The notes: a model not told the origin generated them from the sequence alone. A DNA stretch of 64,000 nucleotides from Carboxylicivirga fragile (GCA_025499625.1 JAFMVD010000003.1:62001-126000), one strand, 5' to 3'; shown: positions 35,789 through 44,716, counted from the first letter of the stretch. Translations and numbers: made by a program.

Positions 35789-36844
35789 ATGAAAATATTA
35801 ATTACTGGTGTAGGCGGTGTAACTCCACGTAGTTTTGCACATTCATTAAGAAAATATAGTAAGTATGCACGTTATGAGATCATTGGCACTGATATTAATA
35901 AGTACGCCATTGGACTTTATATGAATGAGTTGTTTAATAAAACTTATTTAGTTCCTCGTGTTGATGCGCCAAACTATTGGGAAGAGATTGATAAAATAAT
36001 AAAAGAAGAGAAAATTGATATTGCAATAATAAACCCTGAATTGGAAGTTGTAGAGTGGGCCAAAAGAGCTCAAAGTTATGATTTTCCTTGTAAAGTATTA
36101 TTGCCTGATTATAACCTCGCATCTGTTATTGTTGATAAAGCACAATTAACCGATGCCTTAATGCCGTTAGGAATAGTTCCAAAGTCATTTACCATCGATA
36201 AAGATGCTGACATTGATGAACAAGAAGGGAAGTTGGCCTATCCATTTTGGATAAGAAGTGCCTTAGGCTCAAGTGGTCTTGGTTCAATGCTGATTAAATC
36301 TGCTGGTGACTTAAAAAATTGGATTACAATAAATCCAAATGTTGAGAAGTTTTTGGCTAGTGAATACCTGCCAGGAAGAAATCTAGGCTGTAAGATGCTT
36401 TATTATAATGGTAAGTTAGTTAGAAGTGCAATTGCTGAAAGGGTTTACTACATCATGTCAAAGGTTTCCCCATCGGGAATAACAGGTAATACGTGTTTTG
36501 GACGTTTAGTAAATGACGAGGGTGTATTTGATGTTGCCAAGCAGGCTATTGAAACTATGATTGAAAAGACAGGCGCACCAAAGCATGGTTTTTTTACGGT
36601 AGATTTAAAAGAAGATGCTGATGGTAAGCCTATGGTGACAGAGATTAATGTACGTTTTGTTGCATTTACTCAAGCATATGCCGCTGGTGGAGCTAACATT
36701 CCTGAGGATATGATTAGATTGCTCGATGGAGATCCTAACTTCGATATGGAATTCAAATTGTATGAGTTTGAAAAAGACATGATTTTCCTTCGCGATGTGG
36801 ATGAGCAACCAATTATCATGAAGGAGTCACAATTGTTTAGTTAG
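35789..36844 (+). CDS. ATP-grasp carboxylate ligase-like protein
   Basis: 351 residues with PylC/CarB-like ATP-grasp architecture. Seen: ILITGVGGVTPRSFAHSLRK at the N-terminus (Rossmann-like lid), GTDINKYA, PFWIRSALGSSGLGSMLI (ATP-binding loop), FLASEYLPGRNLGCKML, and VDLKEDADGKPMVTEINVR with the metal-binding Glu-x-Asn. Such proteins ligate an amine to a carboxylate using ATP. It sits between the PglC-like gene and the adenylation-ligase module, so I infer a role in amide formation on an amino sugar or in making the group loaded by the module. Substrates unknown. Confidence 0.82.
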   Translation: MKILITGVGGVTPRSFAHSLRKYSKYARYEIIGTDINKYAIGLYMNELFNKTYLVPRVDAPNYWEEIDKIIKEEKIDIAIINPELEVVEWAKRAQSYDFPCKVLLPDYNLASVIVDKAQLTDALMPLGIVPKSFTIDKDADIDEQEGKLAYPFWIRSALGSSGLGSMLIKSAGDLKNWITINPNVEKFLASEYLPGRNLGCKMLYYNGKLVRSAIAERVYYIMSKVSPSGITGNTCFGRLVNDEGVFDVAKQAIETMIEKTGAPKHGFFTVDLKEDADGKPMVTEINVRFVAFTQAYAAGGANIPEDMIRLLDGDPNFDMEFKLYEFEKDMIFLRDVDEQPIIMKESQLFS

Positions 36845-36881
36845 AAATAACTTTTCTAAATTCGTGGTTTTATAAAGAATA

Positions 36882-38369
36882 ATGATGTTTGTAAAAGAAA
36901 TATTAAATCCAGTTTTAAATTCTATTGAGCAGTTTGCGGATCGTAATGCTTTTATGATAGGAGAATCCTATTATACGTATCGCGATTTTGGCTTATGCAT
37001 ATCAAAGGTTAGAGCAAGAATACAAGAATCTGACTTTGAAGGCAAGAACGTTGGATTAATGGCTAATGATGACTTAGAGACATATGCATCAATTTTTGCA
37101 ATATGGTTAGAAGGATTGGCATATGTACCTATTCACCCTAGTTATCCTTTGGATAGAGGGCAAGGAATTATTGAAGAAGCGGAAATTGGATTGTTTATTG
37201 ATTCTTCACTGGATTGTCATTATCAGGAAGTTGTCATTATTAAGAGTAAGGAGCTTTCTGATTGCGAATTAAACCTTGTGCCAGTCAATACCAATGAAGA
37301 TAGTTTAGCCTATATCCTATTTACTTCTGGTAGCACAGGTAAACCTAAAGGCGTGCCCATTACACGAGCTAACTTGGTTGCCTTTATGAGTGCTTTTTGG
37401 CAGATTGGTTTCCAAGTTGATGAAACGGATAAGTGTTTACAGTATTTCGATCTTTCATTTGATATTTCAATTCAATCGTATTTGGTGCCACTACAAAAAG
37501 GGGCTTGTACTTATACAGTAGGTCATGACAAGATAAAACCAACATATACTGTTGAATTACTTGAAGATCATGAATTAACATTTGGAGCGACACCTCCTTC
37601 GATGATACGGTTCTTACGCCCATATTTTGAAGAGATTGATTTACCACATTTAAAATGTAATATTCTTTGTGCGGAGGCATCAGCTCTTGATTTAATTAAG
37701 GAATGGAAGGATTGCATTCCAAATTCAAATATTTATAATTTATATGGTCCAACTGAAGCGACCATATATTGCACATATTCTGAGTTTTACCAGAATAAGA
37801 AAAATAAACATTTAAATGGGATGTTGTCAATTGGAAAGCCTTTAAACGGTGTTGATATTCTTGTTGTTGATGAAGACAATAAGGAGGTATTGAAGGGTGA
37901 GAAAGGTGAGCTTTGCGTTTCAGGAGAACTTGTTACAAAAGGATATTGGAAGAATGAACTGAAAAATGAGGAAGCCTTTTTTATAGAACTATATAATGGC
38001 AAAGAGAAAAGATTTTATAAAACAGGAGATCTTTGTTTTATTGATTCTGATTCTGATATAATGCTTTCCGGAAGATTGGATTATCAAGTAAAGGTGCAAG
38101 GTTATCGAATTGAGCTGGGTGAAATAGAACATTTAGCACGCGAATTTTCTCAAGGTCATAACGCAGTGGCTGTTATTTTTGATAATCGATTAGGTCATAC
38201 AGAAATAGCATTGTTTATTGAGGGAAAAATTGATGTAAAGGAATTAGCAAATTATTTAAAAACTAAGTTGCCAGTTTACATGTGTCCGACAAAACTGATT
38301 TGTGACATTGAATTTCCATTGAATATTAATGGTAAGGTTGATAGGCCACAATTGAGAAAATTAGTTTAA
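36882..38369 (+). CDS. Amino-acid adenylation ligase 1 (DltA-like)
   Basis: 495-residue stand-alone adenylation domain of the NRPS/DltA type, which activates a carboxylic acid with ATP and loads it on a carrier protein. Seen: FTSGSTGKPKG (core A3, residues 147-157), FDLSFD (A4, about 189-194), YGPTEATIY (A5, from 288), YKTGDL (A7), RLDYQVKVQGYRIELGEIE (A8), and NGKVDR with Lys485 (A10). The Asp in the A4 FD-x-S-FD block is the residue that binds the alpha-amino group in amino-acid-activating domains and DltA, suggesting an amino acid substrate. A paralog lies at 39476. Followed by its likely carrier protein after 109 bp. Confidence 0.88.
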   Translation: MMFVKEILNPVLNSIEQFADRNAFMIGESYYTYRDFGLCISKVRARIQESDFEGKNVGLMANDDLETYASIFAIWLEGLAYVPIHPSYPLDRGQGIIEEAEIGLFIDSSLDCHYQEVVIIKSKELSDCELNLVPVNTNEDSLAYILFTSGSTGKPKGVPITRANLVAFMSAFWQIGFQVDETDKCLQYFDLSFDISIQSYLVPLQKGACTYTVGHDKIKPTYTVELLEDHELTFGATPPSMIRFLRPYFEEIDLPHLKCNILCAEASALDLIKEWKDCIPNSNIYNLYGPTEATIYCTYSEFYQNKKNKHLNGMLSIGKPLNGVDILVVDEDNKEVLKGEKGELCVSGELVTKGYWKNELKNEEAFFIELYNGKEKRFYKTGDLCFIDSDSDIMLSGRLDYQVKVQGYRIELGEIEHLAREFSQGHNAVAVIFDNRLGHTEIALFIEGKIDVKELANYLKTKLPVYMCPTKLICDIEFPLNINGKVDRPQLRKLV

Positions 38370-38478
38370 TAAACAGTAGACGTGTTTTAAGAAAGAATTA
38401 CACATTGATAGAGGGTGTCTAATCTGTTGAGCATGATTGTTCGTGTTCAAATGGATAATGAAAATAAATTATTGACGC

Positions 38479-38766
38479 ATGAAAAAAGAAGTTATACAGT
38501 TGATACTTGATTGCATCAAAAATCAAAATAAGAATGATTTAGAATGCAATATAATAGTTGAAGAAACAACAATGTTAATAGGGCAGGATAGTTGTTTTGG
38601 CTCGCTTAGTCTCGCAAATTTATTGATAAGTATTGAAGAAAAGGTTTACGAGCGATTCGAAACTCGAATTGATTTAGTGGATGAGAAAGCTCTAGGCCGA
38701 CCTGATAGTCCTTATAAAAATGTTGAATCCTTAGCTAGTTTTATAAGCGATACAATTAGTTCATAA
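38479..38766 (+). CDS. Acyl carrier protein 1 (atypical)
   Basis: 95-residue acidic helical protein with the carrier-protein pattern. Seen: FGSLSLANLLISIEEKV at about residues 40-56, where Ser42 sits in the place of the phosphopantetheine serine. The usual Asp before it is Gly (GSL rather than DSL). Helix II (LANLLISIEEKV) is otherwise typical. It is about 15 residues longer than common ACPs. Lies between ligase 1 and GNAT 1, so it is the likely thioester partner of both. Whether it can be phosphopantetheinylated is uncertain because of the Asp change. Preceded by a 109-bp gap with no promoter seen. Confidence 0.75.
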   Translation: MKKEVIQLILDCIKNQNKNDLECNIIVEETTMLIGQDSCFGSLSLANLLISIEEKVYERFETRIDLVDEKALGRPDSPYKNVESLASFISDTISS

Positions 38767-38799
38767 ACTGTCGTCTCAATATATTGTAAATATTAAAAT

Positions 38800-39450
38800 A
38801 TGAAAGATTATACATTCAGGAAAGCGAATGAATCCGACATCGATTTTATAGTTGAAAGCATTATTGAAGCTGAGAAATCGGGAACTGATAGGTTAAGTTA
38901 TTCAACATTATTTGGATTGACAGAAGCTGAAGTCCGTAGTTTGTTGTCTGAGGCGTTGATGGAAGATATGGAAGATTGTGATTTATGGTTGTCGGGTTTT
39001 GTTGTTGCAGAATACGAAGGTAGACCAGTTGCATCGCTTAGTGCTTGGGTTGAAGCCTTAAACGGAATTCCCTCAGTAAATGTTAAAGGTAATCTGTTAG
39101 GTTTTTTATTGCCTAGAGAAGCTCTTATGCGGGCTAATAAATTAAACCATATTTGTTCCGAGCTGTCCACAGAATATAAACCTGGTAGTTTTTGGTTGGG
39201 AGCCGCATATGTTGCGCCCGAGCATCAAGGGAATTTACTTTTAGTTAGGCTCTGTCAGGAACAAATTAATCTACACCCTGAAGCAACAGGTGTATATTGT
39301 CAAGTTTTTGCAAATAATGCAGCCTCCATTCAGAACTTTAAACTGATGAAGTTTGAGCTAAGTGAGGAATACAATTCAAATAATGAAAAGATTAATGAGT
39401 TGTTGCCATCAAATGGTAAGTTTATTTTTTATAAAGAATTAAGTCGCTGA
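38800..39450 (+). CDS. GNAT acyltransferase 1
   Basis: 216 residues, GCN5-related N-acyltransferase fold. Seen: FRKANESDIDFIVESIIEAEKSGT at the N-terminus (split here as FRKANESDID and FIVESIIEAEKSG), VVAEYEGRPVASLSAWVEA (strand 4), VAPEHQGNLLLVRL with the acyl-CoA/phosphopantetheine loop, and VFANNAASIQNFKLMKFE, the late Asn-x(n)-F motif. Paralog of the gene at 40965. By position beside an adenylation ligase and carrier protein I infer that it either acetylates the carrier-bound amino acid or moves the carrier-bound acyl group to an amino sugar. Both are untested. Confidence 0.82.
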   Translation: MKDYTFRKANESDIDFIVESIIEAEKSGTDRLSYSTLFGLTEAEVRSLLSEALMEDMEDCDLWLSGFVVAEYEGRPVASLSAWVEALNGIPSVNVKGNLLGFLLPREALMRANKLNHICSELSTEYKPGSFWLGAAYVAPEHQGNLLLVRLCQEQINLHPEATGVYCQVFANNAASIQNFKLMKFELSEEYNSNNEKINELLPSNGKFIFYKELSR

Positions 39451-39475
39451 TAATAAATCTTAAGGATTAGAAATT

Positions 39476-40981
39476 ATGTTTCAAAATTACATTTTACAAC
39501 CAATAGTTAATGCTATTGAATCTTTTTCTCAAAGAAATGCTTTTTTTATTGATGAGAAGCACTATACGTATTCAGAATTAGGTGAAAGTATTTCTAAAAT
39601 TAGAAAAGAGCTAAAATCCATAAATACACCGTCTAAAAATATAGGCTTAATTACGAATGATGATATTGAAACTTACGCATCTATATTAGCGTTATGGATG
39701 GAAGGTTTCGCTTATGTTCCGATTCATCCAGGACATCCACGAAATAGAGGTGAAGAGATCATTAAACAGGCTGATGTTTCTTGGATTGTTGACTCAAGTG
39801 ATAAATCTTTTTTTGATTCCATTAATACGATTAAAACTAAAGATTTAGAGTTTTCGAGTCTTAATCTGGAACTTAGCGAAATTGATGATAGAGAATTAGC
39901 ATATATCTTATTTACTTCGGGGAGTACAGGTGCTCCGAAAGGAGTAACTATTACTAGAAAGAATGTTGGTGCATTTTTAAAATCATTCTGGGATATTGGC
40001 TTTGAGATTGATGAGAATGATAGATGTTTACAATGTTTCGATTTAACTTTCGATGTATCTGTTCAATCTTTTCTTGTGCCTTTAACAAAGGGAGCATGTA
40101 TGTACACCATCCCTCATGATAGAATAAAATATAGCTATGCTTCTGAGTTGCTTGAAGAGCAAGCGTTAACATTTGGGGCTATGGCGCCATCTATGGTCAG
40201 GTTTCTTAAACCATATTTCGATGAAATTGATTTGCCAGAATTAAGGTATAATATATTAACAGCTGAAGCATCACCTTTAAGTTTAATTGATGAATGGTCT
40301 AAGTGTATTCCAAATGCTAAAATATTTGATTTATACGGTCCAACAGAAGCTACCATTTATTGTACTCATAATTTATACACTCGTGAAGGAGAGAATAAAG
40401 AGTTAAATGGAATGTTCTGTATTGGAAAGCCTATGGATGGGGTTTATGCTATTATTTGTGATGAAGAAGGTAAAATTTTACCAAAGAATAAAAAAGGAGA
40501 GCTTTGTGTAGCCGGTGATCAAGTAACTTTAGGATATTGGCGTAATCCTGAGAAAAATGAAAGTTCATTTTTTACTACTGAGTACAATAATGAACAAATG
40601 CGTTTTTATAAAACTGGTGATGCATGTTATATTGATGATCAGGGTGATTTAATGCTAAGTGGTAGATTAGATTACCAAGTTAAAATTCAAGGTTATAGAA
40701 TTGAATTGGGCGAGATTGAATGTCATGTGCGAGACGTACTTGAAGGTAGTAATGCAGTTGCAGTTGTGTATCAGAACAGTTTTGGTACTGATGAAATTGC
40801 CATGTTCATTGAAAATGAAGAGCCAAATAATGAAGCTGTAGTCAAGGAATATTTAAAAACAAAGTTGCCGATATATATGATACCATCAAAGTTTGTATTT
40901 GTTTCAAAGTTTCCAATTAATACGAATGGTAAAACGGATCGGTTAGAGTTAAAAAAACAATTGAGTGATGGATTATATTAA
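39476..40981 (+). CDS. Amino-acid adenylation ligase 2 (DltA-like)
   Basis: 501-residue paralog of the ligase at 36882, sharing by eye roughly half of its residues. Seen: FTSGSTGAPKGV (A3), FDLTFDVSVQSFLVP (A4, again with the amino-group-binding Asp), YGPTEATIYCTH (A5), YKTGDA (A7), RLDYQVKIQGYRIELGEIE (A8), and NGKTDR with Lys486 (A10). The N-terminus aligns with ligase 1 from the first residues, so the start is reliable. Overlaps GNAT 2 by 17 bp. Presumed partner carrier is the ACP at 41643. Substrate probably an amino acid or related acid, and may differ from that of ligase 1. Confidence 0.88.
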   Translation: MFQNYILQPIVNAIESFSQRNAFFIDEKHYTYSELGESISKIRKELKSINTPSKNIGLITNDDIETYASILALWMEGFAYVPIHPGHPRNRGEEIIKQADVSWIVDSSDKSFFDSINTIKTKDLEFSSLNLELSEIDDRELAYILFTSGSTGAPKGVTITRKNVGAFLKSFWDIGFEIDENDRCLQCFDLTFDVSVQSFLVPLTKGACMYTIPHDRIKYSYASELLEEQALTFGAMAPSMVRFLKPYFDEIDLPELRYNILTAEASPLSLIDEWSKCIPNAKIFDLYGPTEATIYCTHNLYTREGENKELNGMFCIGKPMDGVYAIICDEEGKILPKNKKGELCVAGDQVTLGYWRNPEKNESSFFTTEYNNEQMRFYKTGDACYIDDQGDLMLSGRLDYQVKIQGYRIELGEIECHVRDVLEGSNAVAVVYQNSFGTDEIAMFIENEEPNNEAVVKEYLKTKLPIYMIPSKFVFVSKFPINTNGKTDRLELKKQLSDGLY

Positions 40982-41624
40982 CATACGTCATGCGACGGAG
41001 GCAGATATACCTTTTCTGGTTAAAACTATTATTGAAGCTGAAAAGAGTGGTACAGAAGTGTTATCTTATAGTTCGATCTTCGGAGTTACTGAAGCAGAAA
41101 CTGAAGATTATTTAACGCAGGTGCTTGAAGAAGAGATAGATGGTTGTGAATTATCTGTGTCTAGTTTTATGGTGGCTGAGTCAGATAACCAAATAGTAGC
41201 TGCTTTAAGCGCTTGGGTTGAAGGTAGCGAAGGATTAGCGTCGAGTAAATTGAAAGGTAACTTGTTAAGTTTTGTGTTACCTCCTCAGGCAATACAAAAG
41301 GCTGCAAAGGTGAGTGGATTATTAAATCAAGTTCACATTGATTACATAGATGGTACTGTACAGAAAGGGGCAGGTTATGTTATTGAATCATTCCGAAAGA
41401 AAGGCCTACTAGGTCGACTGACAGAAGAGATATTTGCTTATTATAAAGAAAAGAACCCTGAAATAAAAATAGCGCATACTCAGGTGTTTGAGTGTAATAT
41501 ACCTGCTTTAAAAGCGAATCAAAAAATTGGTTTTGAGGTGGTTGATTCGGTTGAGTGTGAGGATTTAACTGTGTTAAAATATTTGCCTTCTAACAAAAAA
41601 TTATTATTAAAAAGACAATTATAA
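40965..41624 (+). CDS. GNAT acyltransferase 2
   Basis: 219-residue GNAT, paralog of GNAT 1. Shared segments include IIEAEKSGTE near residue 22, LSYSSIFGVTEAE, SSFMVAE, ALSAWVEG and SSKLKGNLLSFVLP. The coenzyme loop is FRKKGLLGRLTEEI and the late motif is VFECNIPALKANQKIGFE, closer to a textbook GNAT than GNAT 1. The order is ligase-GNAT-ACP here and ligase-ACP-GNAT in the first set, so a rearrangement followed duplication. Its start lies inside ligase 2, indicating coupled translation. Confidence 0.82.
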   Translation: MMDYINIRHATEADIPFLVKTIIEAEKSGTEVLSYSSIFGVTEAETEDYLTQVLEEEIDGCELSVSSFMVAESDNQIVAALSAWVEGSEGLASSKLKGNLLSFVLPPQAIQKAAKVSGLLNQVHIDYIDGTVQKGAGYVIESFRKKGLLGRLTEEIFAYYKEKNPEIKIAHTQVFECNIPALKANQKIGFEVVDSVECEDLTVLKYLPSNKKLLLKRQL

Positions 41625-41642
41625 CTAATTAAACTATTACTT

Positions 41643-41882
41643 ATGGAAAGAGCTGAAATGTATAAGGAATTGACAGTATTGTTTAGAAAAGTGTTTAATA
41701 ACGATACGCTTGAAGTTACTGATGAACTAACAGCTAACGACGTTGAAAACTGGGATTCATTATCTCACATGTTATTAATAAATGAAGTTGAAGAAAAGTA
41801 CTCAGTTAAATTTAGATTAAAGGAATTGAATAAGATGCGCAATGTCGGTGACATGGTAGATATCTTATTGACAAAGGTATAG
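41643..41882 (+). CDS. Acyl carrier protein 2 (DltC/ACP-like)
   Basis: 79-residue acidic carrier protein. Seen: WDSLSHMLLINEVEEKY with Ser39 in a normal D-S-L phosphopantetheine site, LTANDVENWDSLSH before it, and FRLKELNKMRNVGDMVDIL as the last helix. Typical length and charge for DltC/PCP/ACP. It is the last gene before a hairpin terminator and the MBOAT genes. Inferred: holds the acyl group activated by ligase 2 and presents it to GNAT 2 or the MBOAT proteins. Confidence 0.9.
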   Translation: MERAEMYKELTVLFRKVFNNDTLEVTDELTANDVENWDSLSHMLLINEVEEKYSVKFRLKELNKMRNVGDMVDILLTKV

Positions 41883-41952
41883 CTTGTGTAATTAGCAGTC
41901 CTACTATATTATGTATTGATATATAGGATACTACTTATTGGTAAAAGACTAT

Positions 41953-42007
41953 TAGGCTCTTCTTGTTTACTATTTATTTAGTAAATGATGAGAGCCTATT
42001 CTTTTAT
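41953..42007 (+). terminator. Hairpin terminator after ACP 2
   Basis: TAGGCTCT (41953-41960) pairs with AGAGCCTA (41991-41998), and inside it TTTACT (41966-41971) pairs with AGTAAA (41980-41985). A T-rich stretch follows. Strongest terminator-like structure within the large plus-strand array. Confidence 0.6.
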
Positions 42008-42098
42008 TGTTTGATGGGGATTTTAATGTAGTTTATCAGTGCAAATAGATCACTTATCAAATTGACCAAATTCTGCCCTGTAGCGCTGACAAAATTTC

Positions 42099-42107
42099 TA
42101 TTTTTGC
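42099..42107 (+). promoter_or_regulatory. Candidate promoter -7 element for MBOAT 1
   Basis: TATTTTTGC fits the TAnnTTTGC -7 consensus of Bacteroidota. No TTTG is found at the right distance upstream, so this is a partial match. It would give a leader of about 100 nt before the MBOAT 1 start at 42212. Confidence 0.35.
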
Positions 42108-42211
42108 ATTGCTATAATTTCGTTGAAGGATGATGAAATGATACTTATTTTATGCCTTATGTCATTTTTTGTTCGATTATATTAGAAATAGATGATTAAT
42201 TCGTATTTGTA

Positions 42212-43645
42212 ATGGTTTTTACCTCGTTAAATTTTTTTATTTTCTTCCCGATCGTCCTGTTGTTATTTTATCTGGTTCCGGTAAAGTATAGATGGATTGT
42301 GTTGCTCGGAGCTAGTTACTTCTTTTATATTAACATTAAGCCTGTATATGTAGTTTTACTTCTGTTCATTACGCTGTCAACTTACATTTTTACAAGGTGG
42401 ATTGATTCAAGTCCCGATGAAGATAAAAAAAGGTTATTGATGCGAGTCAATATCGTCTTAATCCTGTTGCCACTTTTATTTTTTAAGTATTTTGCCTTTG
42501 TAAATAATCAATTGTTGGATCTAATGGTTGCTAATAATTTAAGGTGGCCATTACCTGAAGTTAGCTTCTTATTACCAATCGGAATTTCGTATTACACATT
42601 TATGTGTATTGGATATACAATTGATGTATATAATGAAGATATAAAAGCAGAAAAACATCTGGGTATTGTTGCATTATTTACAGCCTTCTTTCCTTTGATA
42701 TTATCAGGCCCAATTGAACGAGCCGGAAATATGATTCCGCAGTTCAAAAATATTAAATCAATTAAAGCTCATAACTTGTCGGCTGGTTTAAAATTTATGC
42801 TTTGGGGCTATTTTATGAAATTAGTTGTTGCCGATCGTTTAGGTATATATATTGATAATGTATATGGTGATATTGTTGGTCATAATGGGAATAGTTTATT
42901 AATAGCGACTGTACTCTACCCTTTTCAAGTATACGCCGATTTAGGAGGGTATTCATTAATCGCCATTGGTGTGGCTAAACTTATGGGATTTGATGTTATG
43001 CAGAATTTTGAACGGCCATTTTTTGCGACAAGTATGGCTGACTTTTGGCGACGATGGCATATGTCATTAATTACTTGGTTAACAGACTATGTTTATACAC
43101 CATTGTCTTTTACATTTCGTAAAATTGGCATGATTGGAATTATAATTGCTTTAATGGTTACCTTTTTGTTAAGTGGTATTTGGCACCACACTGATATGAC
43201 TTCAGTTATGTGGGGATTATCACAAGGTACTTTTTTAAGTATTGAAGCTATATTTCATAAACGGAGAAATAAATTTGAGGAAAAATACAGACTTAACTCC
43301 CGAGCTTTATACATTACTTTTTGCATAATTACTACATTCATCTTATTTACATCTTCACAGGTATTTGGTAGAGCAGATACCTTGGGTGAATCTTGGATGA
43401 TATTTAATAAAATCTTTGTTGATAGAGGTGTCCCATATCTCGATATGACAACTCTTGCCTTTGCGCTCTTAGGGCTTGGTGTATTGCTTTTAAAAGATTT
43501 TAAGAATGAGTTTAAACCTCGAATTTTGGTATGGGTATTTGATAAGAACTTGGTACGCTACCTATCTTATTCAATTGTGTTTTATATGATATTGTTGATG
43601 GGGGTTTTTAACAATGGTGGATCCTTTATCTATTTTAAATATTAG
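42212..43645 (+). CDS. MBOAT acyltransferase 1 (DltB/AlgI superfamily)
   Basis: 477-residue polytopic membrane-bound O-acyltransferase that carries acyl groups across the inner membrane onto a glycan. Seen: ILPIGISYYTFMCIGYTIDVY-type block near 120-140, SGPIERAGNMIPQF, FWRRWH at 278-283, and SGIWHH with catalytic His325. Compared with AlgI-like enzymes it lacks the IPLGG loop (YTPLSF instead) and has His after the catalytic His, so it belongs to a distinct subgroup. MBOAT 2 at 44717 is very similar throughout. The stop overlaps the SGNH 1 start. DltB works with a carrier protein, a ligase and an SGNH partner, all present here. Confidence 0.9.
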   Translation: MVFTSLNFFIFFPIVLLLFYLVPVKYRWIVLLGASYFFYINIKPVYVVLLLFITLSTYIFTRWIDSSPDEDKKRLLMRVNIVLILLPLLFFKYFAFVNNQLLDLMVANNLRWPLPEVSFLLPIGISYYTFMCIGYTIDVYNEDIKAEKHLGIVALFTAFFPLILSGPIERAGNMIPQFKNIKSIKAHNLSAGLKFMLWGYFMKLVVADRLGIYIDNVYGDIVGHNGNSLLIATVLYPFQVYADLGGYSLIAIGVAKLMGFDVMQNFERPFFATSMADFWRRWHMSLITWLTDYVYTPLSFTFRKIGMIGIIIALMVTFLLSGIWHHTDMTSVMWGLSQGTFLSIEAIFHKRRNKFEEKYRLNSRALYITFCIITTFILFTSSQVFGRADTLGESWMIFNKIFVDRGVPYLDMTTLAFALLGLGVLLLKDFKNEFKPRILVWVFDKNLVRYLSYSIVFYMILLMGVFNNGGSFIYFKY

Positions 43646-44667
43646 TGATGAGAAAGTTTTACATTAAAATAGTCGTTTTTGGTACGGCATTGGTTATTCC
43701 ACTGTTAGTTTTTATTGGGCTTTACATTCACTTTGATCCATTTAAGATTGTTGGAGAATATGATACCTTCTATGATACTGAGATTGTTCCTAATCGCGAT
43801 TATATATCAACCGAGATTTTTTTAGATCAGAAGTACGATTATAATTCCTTTATTTTTGGAAGCTCGAGAGCAATAGCCTTTAAGGCTAGGTCATGGGAGA
43901 AGTATCTGGATGAAAATGCAAAACCTTTTGTATTTGATGCCTCTGGAGAATCATTATTTGGAATCTATAAGAAGATAAAGTTTTTAGAGAAGAGGGGAAC
44001 TAATCTTGATAATGTTTTTATCTTATTTTGCCGAAATGGTGTTTGCATCAATGATAATTATGACGAACATTTGAATATTAAGCACCCATTGGTTTCTGAG
44101 GAGAGTTGGTTCAAATTTCATTTTACTTTTTTTAAATCGTATTTTGAGCTCAAGTTTTTACTTGGCTATTATTCGTATATGATTACTGGACAAGAAAGTG
44201 CTTTGACTTCTGGAATAATACAAGATGGAGGTATCTCTATTGATTATGAGAATAATCAAATTCTGCTGGACACATTAGATCTTCAAATAAATAGCAACAC
44301 TGCAAAATATTATAAGGAGAACCGACATATCTTTTACGAGCAGGAGAATGAGTCGTATGAAGAAGAGCAAAAATTACAAGCTTCACATATTGAAATGCTA
44401 AAGGAAATAAAAGAGATATTGGAGCGGAATAATACTAAATACAAGGTTGTTCTTAGTCCAATTTACGATCAGGTTAAATTCTCACCAGAGGATAAGAGTA
44501 GTCTAAAAATGGTTTTTGGTGATCACCTTTACGATTTTACAGGAGAAAACTTCATAACAAGTGATTATACCAATTGGTATGAAACTTTTCACTATCGACC
44601 ATTTATTGCTGATAGTATAATGAATATTGTTTATTCAGATACCATTGATGTGAAACAGTGGAGATGA
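43645..44667 (+). CDS. SGNH-type membrane-anchored partner 1 (DltD/AlgJ-like role)
   Basis: 340 residues. Seen: one N-terminal membrane anchor (about residues 8-28), then a periplasmic domain with FIFGSSRAI, the Ser block of SGNH-like proteins, and a C-terminal block NWYETFHYRP that corresponds to the Asp/His region, although a clean D-x-x-H is not evident. Proteins of this layout are encoded directly after MBOAT genes in Dlt, alginate and cellulose acetylation systems and act in the final acyl transfer. It begins in the stop codon of MBOAT 1. It is not closely similar to SGNH 2 or 3. Confidence 0.75.
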   Translation: MMRKFYIKIVVFGTALVIPLLVFIGLYIHFDPFKIVGEYDTFYDTEIVPNRDYISTEIFLDQKYDYNSFIFGSSRAIAFKARSWEKYLDENAKPFVFDASGESLFGIYKKIKFLEKRGTNLDNVFILFCRNGVCINDNYDEHLNIKHPLVSEESWFKFHFTFFKSYFELKFLLGYYSYMITGQESALTSGIIQDGGISIDYENNQILLDTLDLQINSNTAKYYKENRHIFYEQENESYEEEQKLQASHIEMLKEIKEILERNNTKYKVVLSPIYDQVKFSPEDKSSLKMVFGDHLYDFTGENFITSDYTNWYETFHYRPFIADSIMNIVYSDTIDVKQWR

Positions 44668-44716
44668 TTTGTGAGTGTAGTTATTGTATAGTAATTCAAA
44701 ATGTTAAGTAGATAAT

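Larger units (their letters stand above)
41883..42211 (+). other. Gap between charging modules and MBOAT genes
   Basis: 329 bp without a gene. It contains a long hairpin terminator at 41953-41998 and a TAnnTTTGC promoter-type element at 42099-42107. The gap therefore looks like a transcription break and restart inside the plus-strand array. Confidence 0.6.
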
